Shown in pieces: positions 14,053 to 22,589 of a stretch of 25,741 nucleotides of DNA. Both the position numbers and the translations under genes were made by a program. Source of the stretch: Thermoplasmata archaeon (lineage in GTDB: Archaea > Thermoplasmatota > Thermoplasmata > Lutacidiplasmatales > UBA184); assembly GCA_030044475.1 (NCBI GenBank), contig JASHVP010000037.1, forward strand, positions 1-25,741. Reading direction: 5' to 3'. The notes beneath the pieces are model-generated. The model worked only from the letters and a program-made list of their open reading frames with translations, was not told the DNA's origin and ran no database searches. Each line of letters begins with the position of its first letter. Positions within the stretch are counted from its first letter, which is position 1.

Positions 14053-15831
14053 CTACCCCTGCTTTACCTGCGCCGGGGCGGCGGCCGGACCGGGCGCGGG
14101 ACCGGTCGCTGCTTCGCTCTCGAGGGCCCGCGCGATCCCCTCGCCCTCCCGCCGGTCCACGCGGCGTTGGCGTTCGTACGCCACGCCGACGGTCGTCGCG
14201 ATCCCGACCGTGATCCCGACGATCGCGGCGATGGCCACCACCGACCAGCCGCCGGAGCCTCCGGGCAGGAAGCCGATCCCGTGCCCAGCCGGCGAGGTGG
14301 CGTTGGCCGCGGTGACGTTCACGATCCCGAGGTCGATCCGCAGGACCGACGTGCCCGAATCGGTCACGTTGGCGTACGGCGCGTAGGTCCCCGGCGTGCC
14401 GTAGAGGTGGACGGCGAGCCCGTCGTTCTGGGCCGACGATACCGTGCCGTCCCCCCAGACGTACTGGATCGCGTACGGCGGCGCGCCGCCGGTCACATTG
14501 ACGAGCGCCGCCACTGCGACGGGGTCGGGTCCGGTCGTCTCCACGAACTGATACGTCGCGCTGAGCGGGGAGGCGCCGGTGACGTCGAGGCCGAACGTGA
14601 CGGTCGCCGCGTCGCCGACCGAGTCGGACGCGGTGGCGGTCACCGAGAAGTTCCCTGGCGCGGTGTACTCATGGCTGATTCCGAAGCTAAGGGGGGCCGT
14701 GATCGTCGGGAAGTCGATGAACTGCCCGTCCCCCCAGGTGATGTTCACGTGGTAGGGTGCGGTCCCGCCGGAGATCGCGCCGTTCAGGTCCGCCAAGAAC
14801 GGGGCCGGGCCGCTCCACTGCACGGGCTGGAGGGACAGGGAAAGGGCCGAGGTGTTCCCGATCCCGCCCGTCACCGAGATCGTCACGTTGCCCGACGCGA
14901 CCTGGCCGAGCGAGTCGACGAGGATCGCGACTGCAACGTACGTCCCGGGGGACGTGTACGTATGGGTAATCTGGAGTCCGGTCCCGTTCCCGCCGTCTCC
15001 GAACGTCCACGCCGCCGAGACGTTGCCGCTGGCGCCGGTGAAGTTCACGAAGAACGTCACGGGCAGCGGGGCCGGCCCGTATCCCGGGTTCGCCCCGATG
15101 TGGTACACCTGGAACGAGTCTTGCAACACATCCACGAACGTCGAGGCGTTCCCGGTATCGCCGAGCGGGTCGGCGACCGTCACCGAGATCGTCCAGTTGC
15201 CGGGGGAGAGCGGTGCGAAGAACGAATACACGTTCCCACCCCCGTTCCCGGACGGCATCGTTCCGGTCTGCCCCGTCGCGTTCGACGCCGACCAGTTGAT
15301 CCAGCAGTACCCCTCGCAGGAGAGGGCGCTCACCGACACGTCGGCCCCCGGGGTGCCTCCCTGGTTGTCGGTCGTGGCGGTGAGGGTCACCGGGACGGAG
15401 ACCGGGGTGCCCCGCGCGTAGATCCACTCCCAGAAGCTCCCGTTGAAGTTCGGTCCCCAGGCTTCGACGTGGACCGCGTACGCGCCCGAGGAGACGAACG
15501 TGTGGTCCACGGTGGGACCGGACGCGTTCGAGCCATCGCCGAACCACCACTCGACCGTGGTGACGTTCGACCCGGCGGTGGCGACGCAGAAGGCGACCGC
15601 GAGCGGCGCCGGTCCCACGGTGACGTTCGACACGATCCCCGTCGCGTTCGTCGCGCCCGGACACGTGACGGCGGATTGGGCAAGCGAATCCGGCCGGAGC
15701 ACCGACGGGGCACTGGAGGGAGCCACGACGGCGATCGCCAGCGCGAGGCTCGCCCCGACGAGGGTGAGGACGACCAGGATCGGGGGCAGGGAGAGGCGAT
15801 CGGCTCGGGGCGAACGGACGTTTCGCGACAT
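14053..15831 (-). CDS. Surface protein with about five PKD-like domains and C-terminal TM anchor
   Basis: 592 residues. An N-terminal hydrophobic segment at about 15-38 (LPPILVVLTLVGASLALAIAVVA) acts as signal peptide or anchor. The ectodomain is Thr/Ser/Gly-rich with many N-x-S/T sequons and repeated PKD cores: VEWWFGDGSNASG, a less typical unit with Cys residues (LSCEGYCWINW), AAWTFGDGGNGTG, NITWGDGQFIDF and YVWGDGTVSSA, each followed by a Y/F-x-xxGxY strand. A transmembrane helix near 528-550 is followed by a 41-residue basic then acidic cytoplasmic tail. Start ATG 15831 has the Shine-Dalgarno GGGAGGT 3-4 nt upstream, unusual in this window. The binding target is unknown. Operon with the PKD/winged-helix gene downstream. 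Confidence 0.82.
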   Translation of the reverse strand: MSRNVRSPRADRLSLPPILVVLTLVGASLALAIAVVAPSSAPSVLRPDSLAQSAVTCPGATNATGIVSNVTVGPAPLAVAFCVATAGSNVTTVEWWFGDGSNASGPTVDHTFVSSGAYAVHVEAWGPNFNGSFWEWIYARGTPVSVPVTLTATTDNQGGTPGADVSVSALSCEGYCWINWSASNATGQTGTMPSGNGGGNVYSFFAPLSPGNWTISVTVADPLGDTGNASTFVDVLQDSFQVYHIGANPGYGPAPLPVTFFVNFTGASGNVSAAWTFGDGGNGTGLQITHTYTSPGTYVAVAILVDSLGQVASGNVTISVTGGIGNTSALSLSLQPVQWSGPAPFLADLNGAISGGTAPYHVNITWGDGQFIDFPTITAPLSFGISHEYTAPGNFSVTATASDSVGDAATVTFGLDVTGASPLSATYQFVETTGPDPVAVAALVNVTGGAPPYAIQYVWGDGTVSSAQNDGLAVHLYGTPGTYAPYANVTDSGTSVLRIDLGIVNVTAANATSPAGHGIGFLPGGSGGWSVVAIAAIVGITVGIATTVGVAYERQRRVDRREGEGIARALESEAATGPAPGPAAAPAQVKQG

Positions 15832-15854
15832 CGACCTCCCTGGGTGCGTCCGGG

Positions 15855-15905
15855 GCTTATCTACCGCTGCGGGAGATACGCCGAGTTTACGCCGGCGAAC
15901 GGCGT
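15855..15905 (-). promoter_or_regulatory. Promoter region of the PKD operon with inverted repeat
   Basis: Minus-strand AT-rich candidates are GTAAACTC (about 15883-15890), GTATCTCC (about 15872-15879) and GTAGATAAG (about 15857-15865). An inverted repeat ACGCCG-GCGAA-CGGCGT spans 15889-15905, immediately upstream of the first. A leader carrying the GGGAGGT ribosome site favours one of the two distal TATA candidates. Confidence 0.4.
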
Positions 15906-16021
15906 TTCTCTCCACCGGTGGGGCGGCGCGCGGGTGCGACGTCGAACGACCGGCGCCTCGAGCGGGACCCCGGACCGGTCCGGGGCGACGGCCCGGGTCC
16001 GGTCGGCTCCAACGACGTCCC

Positions 16022-16846
16022 TCAGTCGCGACCGCCCCGGTGGCGGGCGGGCCGGGGAACCCACGCGAACCGGTCCGGATCGAGCAGGTCCTCGAGACGG
16101 TCGATGCACTCGGCCTCGGTGGCGCCGAGCGCCGCGGCCGCCGTCTGGTCGGCGGCGCGTCCCGGGTAGTCGTCGTCGGGGTACCGGTCCCAGAACCCCC
16201 GATAGAGCACGGCCCCGAATCCGGCGGCCCGCGCGCCGGCCAGGTCGAGCTCCGGCCGGTCGCCCACGTGCAGGATCTCGGCCGGACGGAGGTCGAGTCG
16301 CCGCGCCGCCTCGGCGAACAGGGCGGGGTCCGGCTTCGCGACGCCGACCTCGCAGGAGGTCACGACCTCCTCGAACTCGGGGCCGTGCCACGCCGGCAGC
16401 CGCTCCTGCCAGGTAGCCCCCCGACGCGCCGTGTTCGTGATGGCGATCACCGGCACGCCCCGTCGGCGCAGCTCCCGAGCGACTCGCGTCGCCTCGGGGT
16501 TGACGCGGGGCGGGTACTCGGCCATCCCGGCGGACGAATATCGCCGACCCGCCTCCCCCGGTCCCCCGGCTACGACCCCTCCGAGTTCGGTGGCGACCCC
16601 GCGGACGTGCATCTCGGGGTCGATCGCCACCGGATCGCGCCCGGTCGCCCGTACCCGGGTCTGGTACGCCTCCAGCGCGGCGCGCACGTCGGCCGGGGCG
16701 AACGGCGCCCCGTCCGGCCGTCGGACCAGGTCGGAGAGGACGTCGACGCGCACCTTCCGCCACCCGGCCTCGTCGCCCGCGGCATAGTAGAGGGCCGTGA
16801 ACCAGAGGTCGAGCGAGAGCGCGCGATACGGGACCGCCGGCGCCAC
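16022..16846 (-). CDS. HAD-superfamily hydrolase
   Basis: 274-residue cytosolic phosphatase/dehalogenase-like enzyme. Motif I is LSLDLWFTAL (nucleophile Asp; Trp replaces the usual second Asp, as in several subfamily IA members); motif II is IAITNTARRG; the motif III Lys is in GVAKPDPALF; motif IV is HVGDRPELDLAGARAAGF. A helical cap lies between motifs I and II. The open frame continues upstream to 17167 inside the DUF998 gene, but that part is Arg/Ser-rich shadow sequence. GTG 16846 lies 26 bp after a TTATCT-type TATA, a clear leaderless start. Substrate unknown. Confidence 0.85.
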   Translation of the reverse strand: MAPAVPYRALSLDLWFTALYYAAGDEAGWRKVRVDVLSDLVRRPDGAPFAPADVRAALEAYQTRVRATGRDPVAIDPEMHVRGVATELGGVVAGGPGEAGRRYSSAGMAEYPPRVNPEATRVARELRRRGVPVIAITNTARRGATWQERLPAWHGPEFEEVVTSCEVGVAKPDPALFAEAARRLDLRPAEILHVGDRPELDLAGARAAGFGAVLYRGFWDRYPDDDYPGRAADQTAAAALGATEAECIDRLEDLLDPDRFAWVPRPARHRGGRD

Positions 16847-16867
16847 GTCGACCGGCAATCGCTCCGC

Positions 16868-16875
16868 GAGATAAC
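16868..16875 (-). promoter_or_regulatory. TATA box for the HAD gene
   Basis: Minus strand GTTATCTC, centred 26 bp before GTG 16846, in the 46-bp gap after the DUF998 stop. The transcript should begin at the start codon, so the HAD gene can be expressed independently of the gene upstream. Confidence 0.6.
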
Positions 16876-16892
16876 GCCGGAGGCGGCGGTTC

Positions 16893-17573
16893 TTACGGCG
16901 CCGGGATCGGCGTCGGCGGCCGTCCGTCGACGAGCTGGGCGGCCCGGTACCACAGCTCGAGCGCGACGACGAGCATCCAGAGCAGGGCGGCACCGAGGAA
17001 GACCCTCTCGAGCAGCCCGAACGCGTGGTCGGCCACCCGGGGAACGAGCGTCCCGACGAACAGGACGACGAGGGCGGCGACCGTGAGGTCCGCGAGCGGC
17101 CGGGCCGCGGACCGGACCCGGTCCCAGGGCGGGTGGCTCGGGAGCGAGGAGGCGACCCACCGCTCACCGAGGGCGACGCACAGGAACGCGAGGGCCGCGG
17201 TCGCGTCGTGGATCGCGCCGTGGACGGTCACCGGGCCCGAGACGTCGGTCGGATTCGTCGCCAAGACGAACGCCCCGGCCCCCCAGAGACCGATCAGGGC
17301 CAGCCCGGCCCGGGGCCGGTCGACGCCCGGCCAGACCCGGTAGAGCGCGTACACGAGCGCGAGCGACAGGGTCCCCCGCACCGCGAAGTTGAGGTCCATC
17401 AGCCAGCCGTACGGTCCGACCCCGAGGTCGCTCTCCGCCTGGGTGATCGGGTTGTAGTGCGGCGGGAGGAGTTGCACGACGATGTCCAGTCCGACGTAGA
17501 CGGCGATCCCCACGACGGTGATCGCGAGCGCGAGGCGGACCGGCGTCGGCCACCGACCGGTGCGATCCGACAC
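16893..17573 (-). CDS. DUF998-family integral membrane protein
   Basis: 226 residues with about six hydrophobic helices. The first loop carries the family hallmark HYNPITQAESDLGVGPYGWL (about residues 39-58), followed by NFAVRGTLSLALVYALYRVWPG and, in a later loop, ATNPTDVSGPVTVHGAIHD. DUF998 members are uncharacterised. I chose GTG 17573 because a CCTTATGC TATA lies 26-27 bp upstream; the longer TTG-initiated form from 17612 would place that TATA inside the gene. Divergent from the CADD-like gene. Confidence 0.8.
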   Translation of the reverse strand: MSDRTGRWPTPVRLALAITVVGIAVYVGLDIVVQLLPPHYNPITQAESDLGVGPYGWLMDLNFAVRGTLSLALVYALYRVWPGVDRPRAGLALIGLWGAGAFVLATNPTDVSGPVTVHGAIHDATAALAFLCVALGERWVASSLPSHPPWDRVRSAARPLADLTVAALVVLFVGTLVPRVADHAFGLLERVFLGAALLWMLVVALELWYRAAQLVDGRPPTPIPAP

Positions 17574-17595
17574 GGACTCCGGGAGGGGACCGGTC

Positions 17596-17603
17596 GCATA
17601 AGG
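17596..17603 (-). promoter_or_regulatory. TATA box for the DUF998 gene
   Basis: Minus strand CCTTATGC, centred 26-27 bp before GTG 17573, giving a leaderless transcript. The divergent plus-strand promoter (AT-rich 17642-17655) lies about 45 bp away. Confidence 0.5.
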
Positions 17604-17677
17604 AGCAGCCAAGCGGTCGGTTCGGTCGGGCGATGCGCTACGAAAACTCTCTATCCTGCCCGCTCCTCGGGGCCGGC

Positions 17678-18364
17678 ATGCCGAGCCACGTCGCCCCCCT
17701 CGACGCCCTCCTCCGCGAGCGCCATCTCCTGAAGCACCCGTTCTACGTCGCCTGGTCTCACGGCGACGTTCCGCTCGAGACGCTCCGGGACTACGCGGGT
17801 CAGTACTATCACTTCGAGTCGAACTTCCCCCGCTACGTCGCGGCGGCCTACTCGCACCTCGTCCGGCCGGAGGATCGCCGGGTCCTGCTCGAGAACCTGA
17901 TCGACGAGGAGGGCCGGTCCCCGACCCACCCGGAGCTCTGGCTCGATTTCGCCGAGGGCCTGGGCCTCTCGCGCCGGGCGGCCGCCACCGCGCCCCCGCT
18001 CGGAGCGACCCGGGAGCTGCTCGGCGCTTACGAGCGGCTCACGTCGATCGGGCCGGCCCCCGCCCTCGCCGCGCTGTACGCCTACGAGTCGCTCTTCCCG
18101 GCCATCGCCGCGGAGAAGTCTCGGGGGCTGCGGGAGGAGTACGGGATCCGCGGTCGACGGACCCACGAGTTCTTCCGCGTCCACACGGGAGCGGACGTCG
18201 AACACTCGCGCGCGGAGCGGACGATCCTCCAGCACGAGCTCGACCGCTCGCCGCCCGCTCGCGCCGCCGCGCTGCGCGCCGCCCGCACGTCGATCGGGAC
18301 GTGGTGGAACTTCCTGGACGCGTTCCCCGTCCCGAGGCCGTCGCCGGCGGCCGGTCGCGCGTAG
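17678..18364 (+). CDS. CADD/PqqC-like diiron protein, possible 4-aminobenzoate synthase
   Basis: 228-residue all-helical protein of the TenA/PqqC fold, closest to the CADD group; Chlamydia CADD makes p-aminobenzoate for folate from its own tyrosine. The N-terminus shows HPFYVAW and LRDYAGQYYHFESNFPRYV with the expected tyrosines (23, 39, 43, 44). The candidate metal ligands keep the CADD spacing: Glu77-x6-His84 (EEGRSPTH), Glu137 (YAYES), and His169-x3-Asp173-x2-His176 (HTGADVEH). ATG 17678 lies about 27 bp after the AT-rich ACTCTCTATC stretch, a leaderless arrangement; an upstream ATG at 17633 adds 15 residues. A SAM methyltransferase starts 23 nt after its stop. The PABA function is inferred from family and ligand spacing. 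Confidence 0.78.
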   Translation: MPSHVAPLDALLRERHLLKHPFYVAWSHGDVPLETLRDYAGQYYHFESNFPRYVAAAYSHLVRPEDRRVLLENLIDEEGRSPTHPELWLDFAEGLGLSRRAAATAPPLGATRELLGAYERLTSIGPAPALAALYAYESLFPAIAAEKSRGLREEYGIRGRRTHEFFRVHTGADVEHSRAERTILQHELDRSPPARAAALRAARTSIGTWWNFLDAFPVPRPSPAAGRA

Positions 18365-18387
18365 CGCTCCCGGTCGGTCGCCCGCCG

Positions 18388-19188
18388 ATGGCTCCTCGGC
18401 GGCGCGTTCGTCCGTCGCGGACGACGGGAACCTCCCACGTCCGGCGCAACCACGACTTCTGGGAACGAACCCAGGCCTGGTACGAGAGTCGGCACGCCGG
18501 CCGGCTGGGGGGGCGCCACGCGATGGCATGGGGGAACTGGCGGATTCCCGAGTCCCGCCTCCAGCTCCTGGGCCCCGTCCGCGGACGGGACGTCCTCGAG
18601 GTCGCCTGCGGGGCGGCCCGGTGGTCGATCGCCCTCGCCCGCCGGGGGGCCCGGTCCGTCGGGATCGACCTCTCCCCATCGCAGCTCCGCTCGGCCCGGG
18701 CCCTTCGGGGCCAGGCCCGGGTCCGCCTGCCGCTGGTCCGGGGCAACGTAGAAGCGCTCCCGTTCCGGGACCGCTCGTTCGACCTCGTCTTCTCCGATTG
18801 GGGCGCGTTCACGTTTGCCGACCCGGAGCGGGTCGTCCCCGAATGCGCCCGGGTCCTCCGCCCGGGCGGTCGGCTGGTGTTCGCGGCCGCGAACCCGTGG
18901 CGCGCGGTGACGAGCCGGCCCGGGCTGGAGGTCCAGTCGCGGCGCCTCCTGGTCCCGTACTTCGGGACCCGCCGGATCGACTACGGCCCGGGGGACTCGG
19001 TCGAGTTCACCCGCACCTACGAGGAGTGGTTCGACCTCTTCGCCCGCTCCGGCTTCTCGGTCGAGCGGCTCGTCGAGACCCGGCCCCCGGTCGGCGTGCG
19101 GTCGTCGTACCTCAGTGCCCGGGACGAGCGGTGGGCCCGCTCGTGGCCGATCGAGTCGTTGTGGGGGCTCCGACGCGCCGCCGAGTAG
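18388..19188 (+). CDS. Class I SAM-dependent methyltransferase
   Basis: 266 residues, Methyltransf_11-like Rossmann fold. Motif I is DVLEVACGAARWSIALARRGARSVGIDLS, with ACGAARW in place of the usual GxGxG; the acidic end of beta2 is Asp in GIDLS; motif post-II is LVRGNVEALPF; beta4 is FDLVFSDWGAFTF; beta5 is VLRPGGRLVFAAANPW. The N-terminal 60 residues (NHDFWERTQAWYESRHAGRLGG) are a helical lid. ATG 18388 is taken, as it is the first start after the upstream gene's stop; the two are probably co-transcribed. Substrate unknown. Confidence 0.85.
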   Translation: MAPRRRVRPSRTTGTSHVRRNHDFWERTQAWYESRHAGRLGGRHAMAWGNWRIPESRLQLLGPVRGRDVLEVACGAARWSIALARRGARSVGIDLSPSQLRSARALRGQARVRLPLVRGNVEALPFRDRSFDLVFSDWGAFTFADPERVVPECARVLRPGGRLVFAAANPWRAVTSRPGLEVQSRRLLVPYFGTRRIDYGPGDSVEFTRTYEEWFDLFARSGFSVERLVETRPPVGVRSSYLSARDERWARSWPIESLWGLRRAAE

Positions 19189-19206
19189 GTCCGGTTCCGC
19201 GCGGAG

Positions 19207-19212
19207 TTATCT
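19207..19212 (+). promoter_or_regulatory. TATA box for the PolD large-subunit gene
   Basis: TTATCT between the methyltransferase stop (19188) and GTG 19235, centred 25 bp before that start. This places the transcript start on the initiation codon and was used to choose the start. Confidence 0.6.
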
Positions 19213-19234
19213 TGCGGGCCGGTCTTCGCGGCGC

Positions 19235-22200
19235 GTGGAGGCGTACTTCCGGGCGATCGAGTCCGAGGTCGACCGGGCGTACGCGGCGGCCGAGCGGGCG
19301 CGGCGCGAGGGGCTCGACCCCGAGACGACCCCCGAAGTCCCGCGCGCGCAGGACATGGCGATGCGCGTGGAGAAGCTCCTCGCGCACCTCGGGATCGACG
19401 GGATCTCGACCGAGATCCGCGCCCTCGCCGCCCGCCTCCCGCGCGAGGAGGTCGCCGTCGCGATCGCGCGCCGCCTCGCCTCCGACCGGTCGCGCGGTCC
19501 GTCCGTCGCGGCCCGGGTCGATGCGGCGCTGCGCGTCGGGCTGGCGATCCTGACCGAGGGGATCCTCGTCGCCCCGCTCGAGGGGCTCGCGGAGGTCCAC
19601 CTCCGGGATGGGCCGAGCGGCCCCTACATCGAGCTGTACTACGCCGGCCCGATCCGGGCCGCCGGGGGCACCGCCCAGGCCCTCAGCGTTCTCCTCGCGG
19701 ACATCGTCCGCCGCGACCTCGGGCTCGCCGCGTTCCGTGCCGAGCCGGCCGAGGTGGAGCGGTACCAGGAGGAGATCCCTCTGTACAAGTACCATCAGCA
19801 CCTCCAGTACGTTCCGACGCCGGAGGAGATCGCGCAGGTCGTGACCCACGTCCCGGTCGCGATCTCGGGCGAGTCGACCGAAGGCGACGCCGAGGTCAGC
19901 GCCTTCCGCAACCTGCCCCGGGTGGGGACGAACGGGATCCGCGGCGGGGCGTGCCTGGTGATCGCGGAGGGCCTCTGCCAGAAGTCCGCGAAGCTCCGGA
20001 AGGTCGTGGAGAAGCTCGGCCTCGACGGGTGGGAGTTCCTCTCCGAGATCGGGCACCGGTCGGTCGACGAAGAGGAGAGCCGGACGCCGAAGTACCTCCA
20101 GGACTCCGTCGGGGGACGACCGGTCCTCGCGCACCCGAACCATCCGGGGGGATTCCGCCTCGTCTACGGCCGGGCCCGGACCACCGGCCTCGCCGCGTGC
20201 GCGGTGAACCCGGCGACGATGGTGGTCCTGCAGCATTTCGTCGCGATCGGCACCCAGGTCAAGCTGGAGTACCCGGGGAAGGCGACCGCGATGGGGACGT
20301 GCGACACGATCGACGGACCGATCGTCGAGCTCGACGACGGCACGGTGACCGCGGTCCACGACGTGCCCCGGGCCGAAGCGCTCCTGCCGCGCATCCGCCG
20401 GATCGTCGACCTCGGCGAGCTCCTGGTCGCGTTCGGGGAGTTCCTCGAGAACAACCGACCCCTCGCGCCCCCCGCCTACTCGCTCGACTGGCACCTGGCG
20501 GAGCTCGAAGCGGCCGGTGCGGCCGAGGTTCCGCTCCCGGAGTCGTACGACGCCGCCGTCCGCGTCGGACGGGAGCTCGGAGTGCCCCTCCCTCCCCGCT
20601 GGCTCCTCTTCTGGCACGACCTCGCCCCGGCCGAGATCCGGGCGCTCTCCGAGTTCGTGGAGCAGAACGGGCGCTGGCACGACGGAGCGGTGGAGCTGCC
20701 CGCCGACCCGGAGTGGCACGAGGTACTCGTCCGCCTGGGGTTCCTGTCGTTCCCCCTCGGGCCGGGGGGCGACCGGCGCGGCGAGCCCGAGCCGAGCGCC
20801 GCGCTCGTCGGAGGCCTCGGGCTCGCCGTCGATGGGGAGCGCCTCGTCCGGCGCGTGTCCCTCGAGCCGGTCGACCCGGCCCCGCTCGCCTACGTCAGCC
20901 GCCTCGCCGAGGTCGAGGTCCGCGCCCGGGGTCCGTCGCGCATCGGCGGCCGCGTCGGCCGCCCGGAGAAAGCGTACCAGCGGACGATGCAGCCGAACGT
21001 GCACGGGCTGTTCCCCGTCGGGGACGCCGGCGGGGCCACCCGCTCCCTGCCCGAGGCCGCCCGTCGCACGATGCGGGACGGGACGCGCGTCGAGCTCGGC
21101 GTGCGGCGGTGCCCGGCGTGCGACCGGGCGACGGTTTGGCTGCGATGCCCGTGCGGGGCGCACACCGAACCGACGGGAACGACCGAGCCGCAGCGCCTGC
21201 CGATCGCCCCGCTCTGGAGCGAGGCGGTCGCGCGGCTCCACCTCGCGCACCCACCGGCGGCGAAGGGCGTGAAGGGGCTCACCTCGCCGGGGAAGGTACC
21301 GGAGCCGATCGAGAAGGCGATCCTCCGGGCGTCGCACCAGGTCTCCGTCTACCAGGACGGCACCGCCCGGTTCGACCTGACCGACCTTCCGCTGACCCAC
21401 TTCCGGCCCGCGGAGGTCGGCACCGACCTGGGGGCCCTCCGCGCGCTCGGCTACCGCTCCGACTGGCTCGGCCGCGAGCTGACCGACCCGGAGCAGCTCC
21501 TCGAGCTCCGGCCGCAGGACCTCATCGTCTCGCGGTCGTGCGGGGAGTACCTCGTCCGGCTCGCCCAGTTCGTCGACGACGAGCTCGTGCGCCTCTACGG
21601 GCTCGAGCCGTTCTACCGGGCCGAGCGACCGGCCGACCTCGTCGGCCAGCTCGTCGTGGCGCTCGCGCCCCACACCTCGGGGGGCGTCGCGGGGCGGCTC
21701 GTCGGGTTCACGGAGGCGGAGGCGTGCTTCGCCCACCCGGTCTTCCACGCCGCGAAGCGCCGGAACTGCGACGGCGACGAGGACTCGGTGACGCTCCTGC
21801 TCGACACGCTGCTCAACTTCTCGCGGTCGTTCCTCCCGGCGAGCCGCGGCGCGCTGATGGACAAGCCGCTCGTCCTCACCACCCGGCTGGAGGCGACCGA
21901 GGTCGACCAGGAGGCCCACAACGTCGACGTCGGGAGCCGGTACCCGCTCGCGGTCTACCGGGCGGCGGTCGAGCGGCGGAGCCCGAAGGAGGTCGCCGGG
22001 CTGGTCGACCAGGTCGGGCGGCGGCTCGGGACGGACCGCGCGCTCGCCGGGTACGGGTTCACCCACGACACGGCGCGGATCGCCGGCGGACCGGTCCGGT
22101 CCGCGTACCGGGACGGCCGGTCGATGGCGGAGATGGTCGAGCGGTCGGTCCTGCTCGCCACCGAGATCCGCGCCGTGGACGTCGCCGAGGCGGTGACGCT

Positions 22201-22564
22201 CGTGCTCAACGCGCACTTCCTCCCCGACGTGATGGGGAACCTGAAGAGCTACGCGACGCAGAAGTTCCGGTGCAAGACGTGCGGCGCCGTCCACCGCCGG
22301 CCCCCGCTCACCGGACGGTGCCCGGCGCCGACTCCGGGGGGCGGCCGGTGCGAGGGCGAGCTCCTCTCGACGGTCTACGAGGCGTCGGTGCGCAAGTACC
22401 TCCCCCTCTCGCAGCGCCTCGCGCAGGTCGACGGGATCCCGCCGTACGTTCGCCAGCGGATCGAGCTCCTGGCGGACTCGCTCTCGACGCTCTTCCCCGG
22501 CGCGGCCGCGCAGACGACCCTCGACCGGTTCTCCCCGGCCGGCGGCCGCGGAACGCCCAAATAG
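19235..22564 (+). CDS. polC: DNA polymerase D large (catalytic) subunit DP2
   Basis: Replicative polymerase of Euryarchaeota and relatives, catalytic subunit of the DP1-DP2 heterodimer. 1109 residues, intein-free length. N-terminal hallmarks are RAAGGTAQALSVLLAD and ISTEIR; VPRVGTNGIRGG-type and EGLCQKSAKLRK motifs follow. The catalytic NCDGDED is at 844-850 (Asp846 and Asp848 match the aspartates proven in Pyrococcus DP2), followed by LLDTLLNFSRSFLPASRGALMD. Zinc sites are CPAC...CPCG (from Cys626) and CKTCG...C (near 1010). The C-terminus has QTTLDRFS (1093-1100), a PCNA-interacting PIP box. GTG 19235 is leaderless behind TTATCT; the longer in-frame start at 19115 lies inside the methyltransferase gene. 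DP1 is not in this window. Confidence 0.95.
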   Translation: MEAYFRAIESEVDRAYAAAERARREGLDPETTPEVPRAQDMAMRVEKLLAHLGIDGISTEIRALAARLPREEVAVAIARRLASDRSRGPSVAARVDAALRVGLAILTEGILVAPLEGLAEVHLRDGPSGPYIELYYAGPIRAAGGTAQALSVLLADIVRRDLGLAAFRAEPAEVERYQEEIPLYKYHQHLQYVPTPEEIAQVVTHVPVAISGESTEGDAEVSAFRNLPRVGTNGIRGGACLVIAEGLCQKSAKLRKVVEKLGLDGWEFLSEIGHRSVDEEESRTPKYLQDSVGGRPVLAHPNHPGGFRLVYGRARTTGLAACAVNPATMVVLQHFVAIGTQVKLEYPGKATAMGTCDTIDGPIVELDDGTVTAVHDVPRAEALLPRIRRIVDLGELLVAFGEFLENNRPLAPPAYSLDWHLAELEAAGAAEVPLPESYDAAVRVGRELGVPLPPRWLLFWHDLAPAEIRALSEFVEQNGRWHDGAVELPADPEWHEVLVRLGFLSFPLGPGGDRRGEPEPSAALVGGLGLAVDGERLVRRVSLEPVDPAPLAYVSRLAEVEVRARGPSRIGGRVGRPEKAYQRTMQPNVHGLFPVGDAGGATRSLPEAARRTMRDGTRVELGVRRCPACDRATVWLRCPCGAHTEPTGTTEPQRLPIAPLWSEAVARLHLAHPPAAKGVKGLTSPGKVPEPIEKAILRASHQVSVYQDGTARFDLTDLPLTHFRPAEVGTDLGALRALGYRSDWLGRELTDPEQLLELRPQDLIVSRSCGEYLVRLAQFVDDELVRLYGLEPFYRAERPADLVGQLVVALAPHTSGGVAGRLVGFTEAEACFAHPVFHAAKRRNCDGDEDSVTLLLDTLLNFSRSFLPASRGALMDKPLVLTTRLEATEVDQEAHNVDVGSRYPLAVYRAAVERRSPKEVAGLVDQVGRRLGTDRALAGYGFTHDTARIAGGPVRSAYRDGRSMAEMVERSVLLATEIRAVDVAEAVTLVLNAHFLPDVMGNLKSYATQKFRCKTCGAVHRRPPLTGRCPAPTPGGGRCEGELLSTVYEASVRKYLPLSQRLAQVDGIPPYVRQRIELLADSLSTLFPGAAAQTTLDRFSPAGGRGTPK
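22557..22564 (+). promoter_or_regulatory. Predicted TATA box of the tRNA gene
   Basis: CCAAATAG, about 27-30 bp before the tRNA 5' end at 22590 and overlapping the stop codon of the polymerase gene. Spacing is right for an archaeal tRNA promoter, and it is the only AT-rich stretch there. Confidence 0.45.
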
Positions 22565-22589
22565 AAGGGGCCGCCTCTCGACCCCCGGC

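Noticed and set aside
13042..16416. A long plus-strand frame antisense to the PKD genes
   Set aside because: It mirrors the PKD repeats in another frame; no recognisable domain or start context.
16847..17167. N-terminal extension of the HAD protein to 17167
   Set aside because: It is Arg/Ser-rich and overlaps the DUF998 coding sequence; a TATA box sits exactly 26 bp before the shorter start.
19235..22564. Possible intein in the PolD large subunit
   Set aside because: Conserved motifs follow without interruption and the length (1109 aa) matches intein-free homologues.
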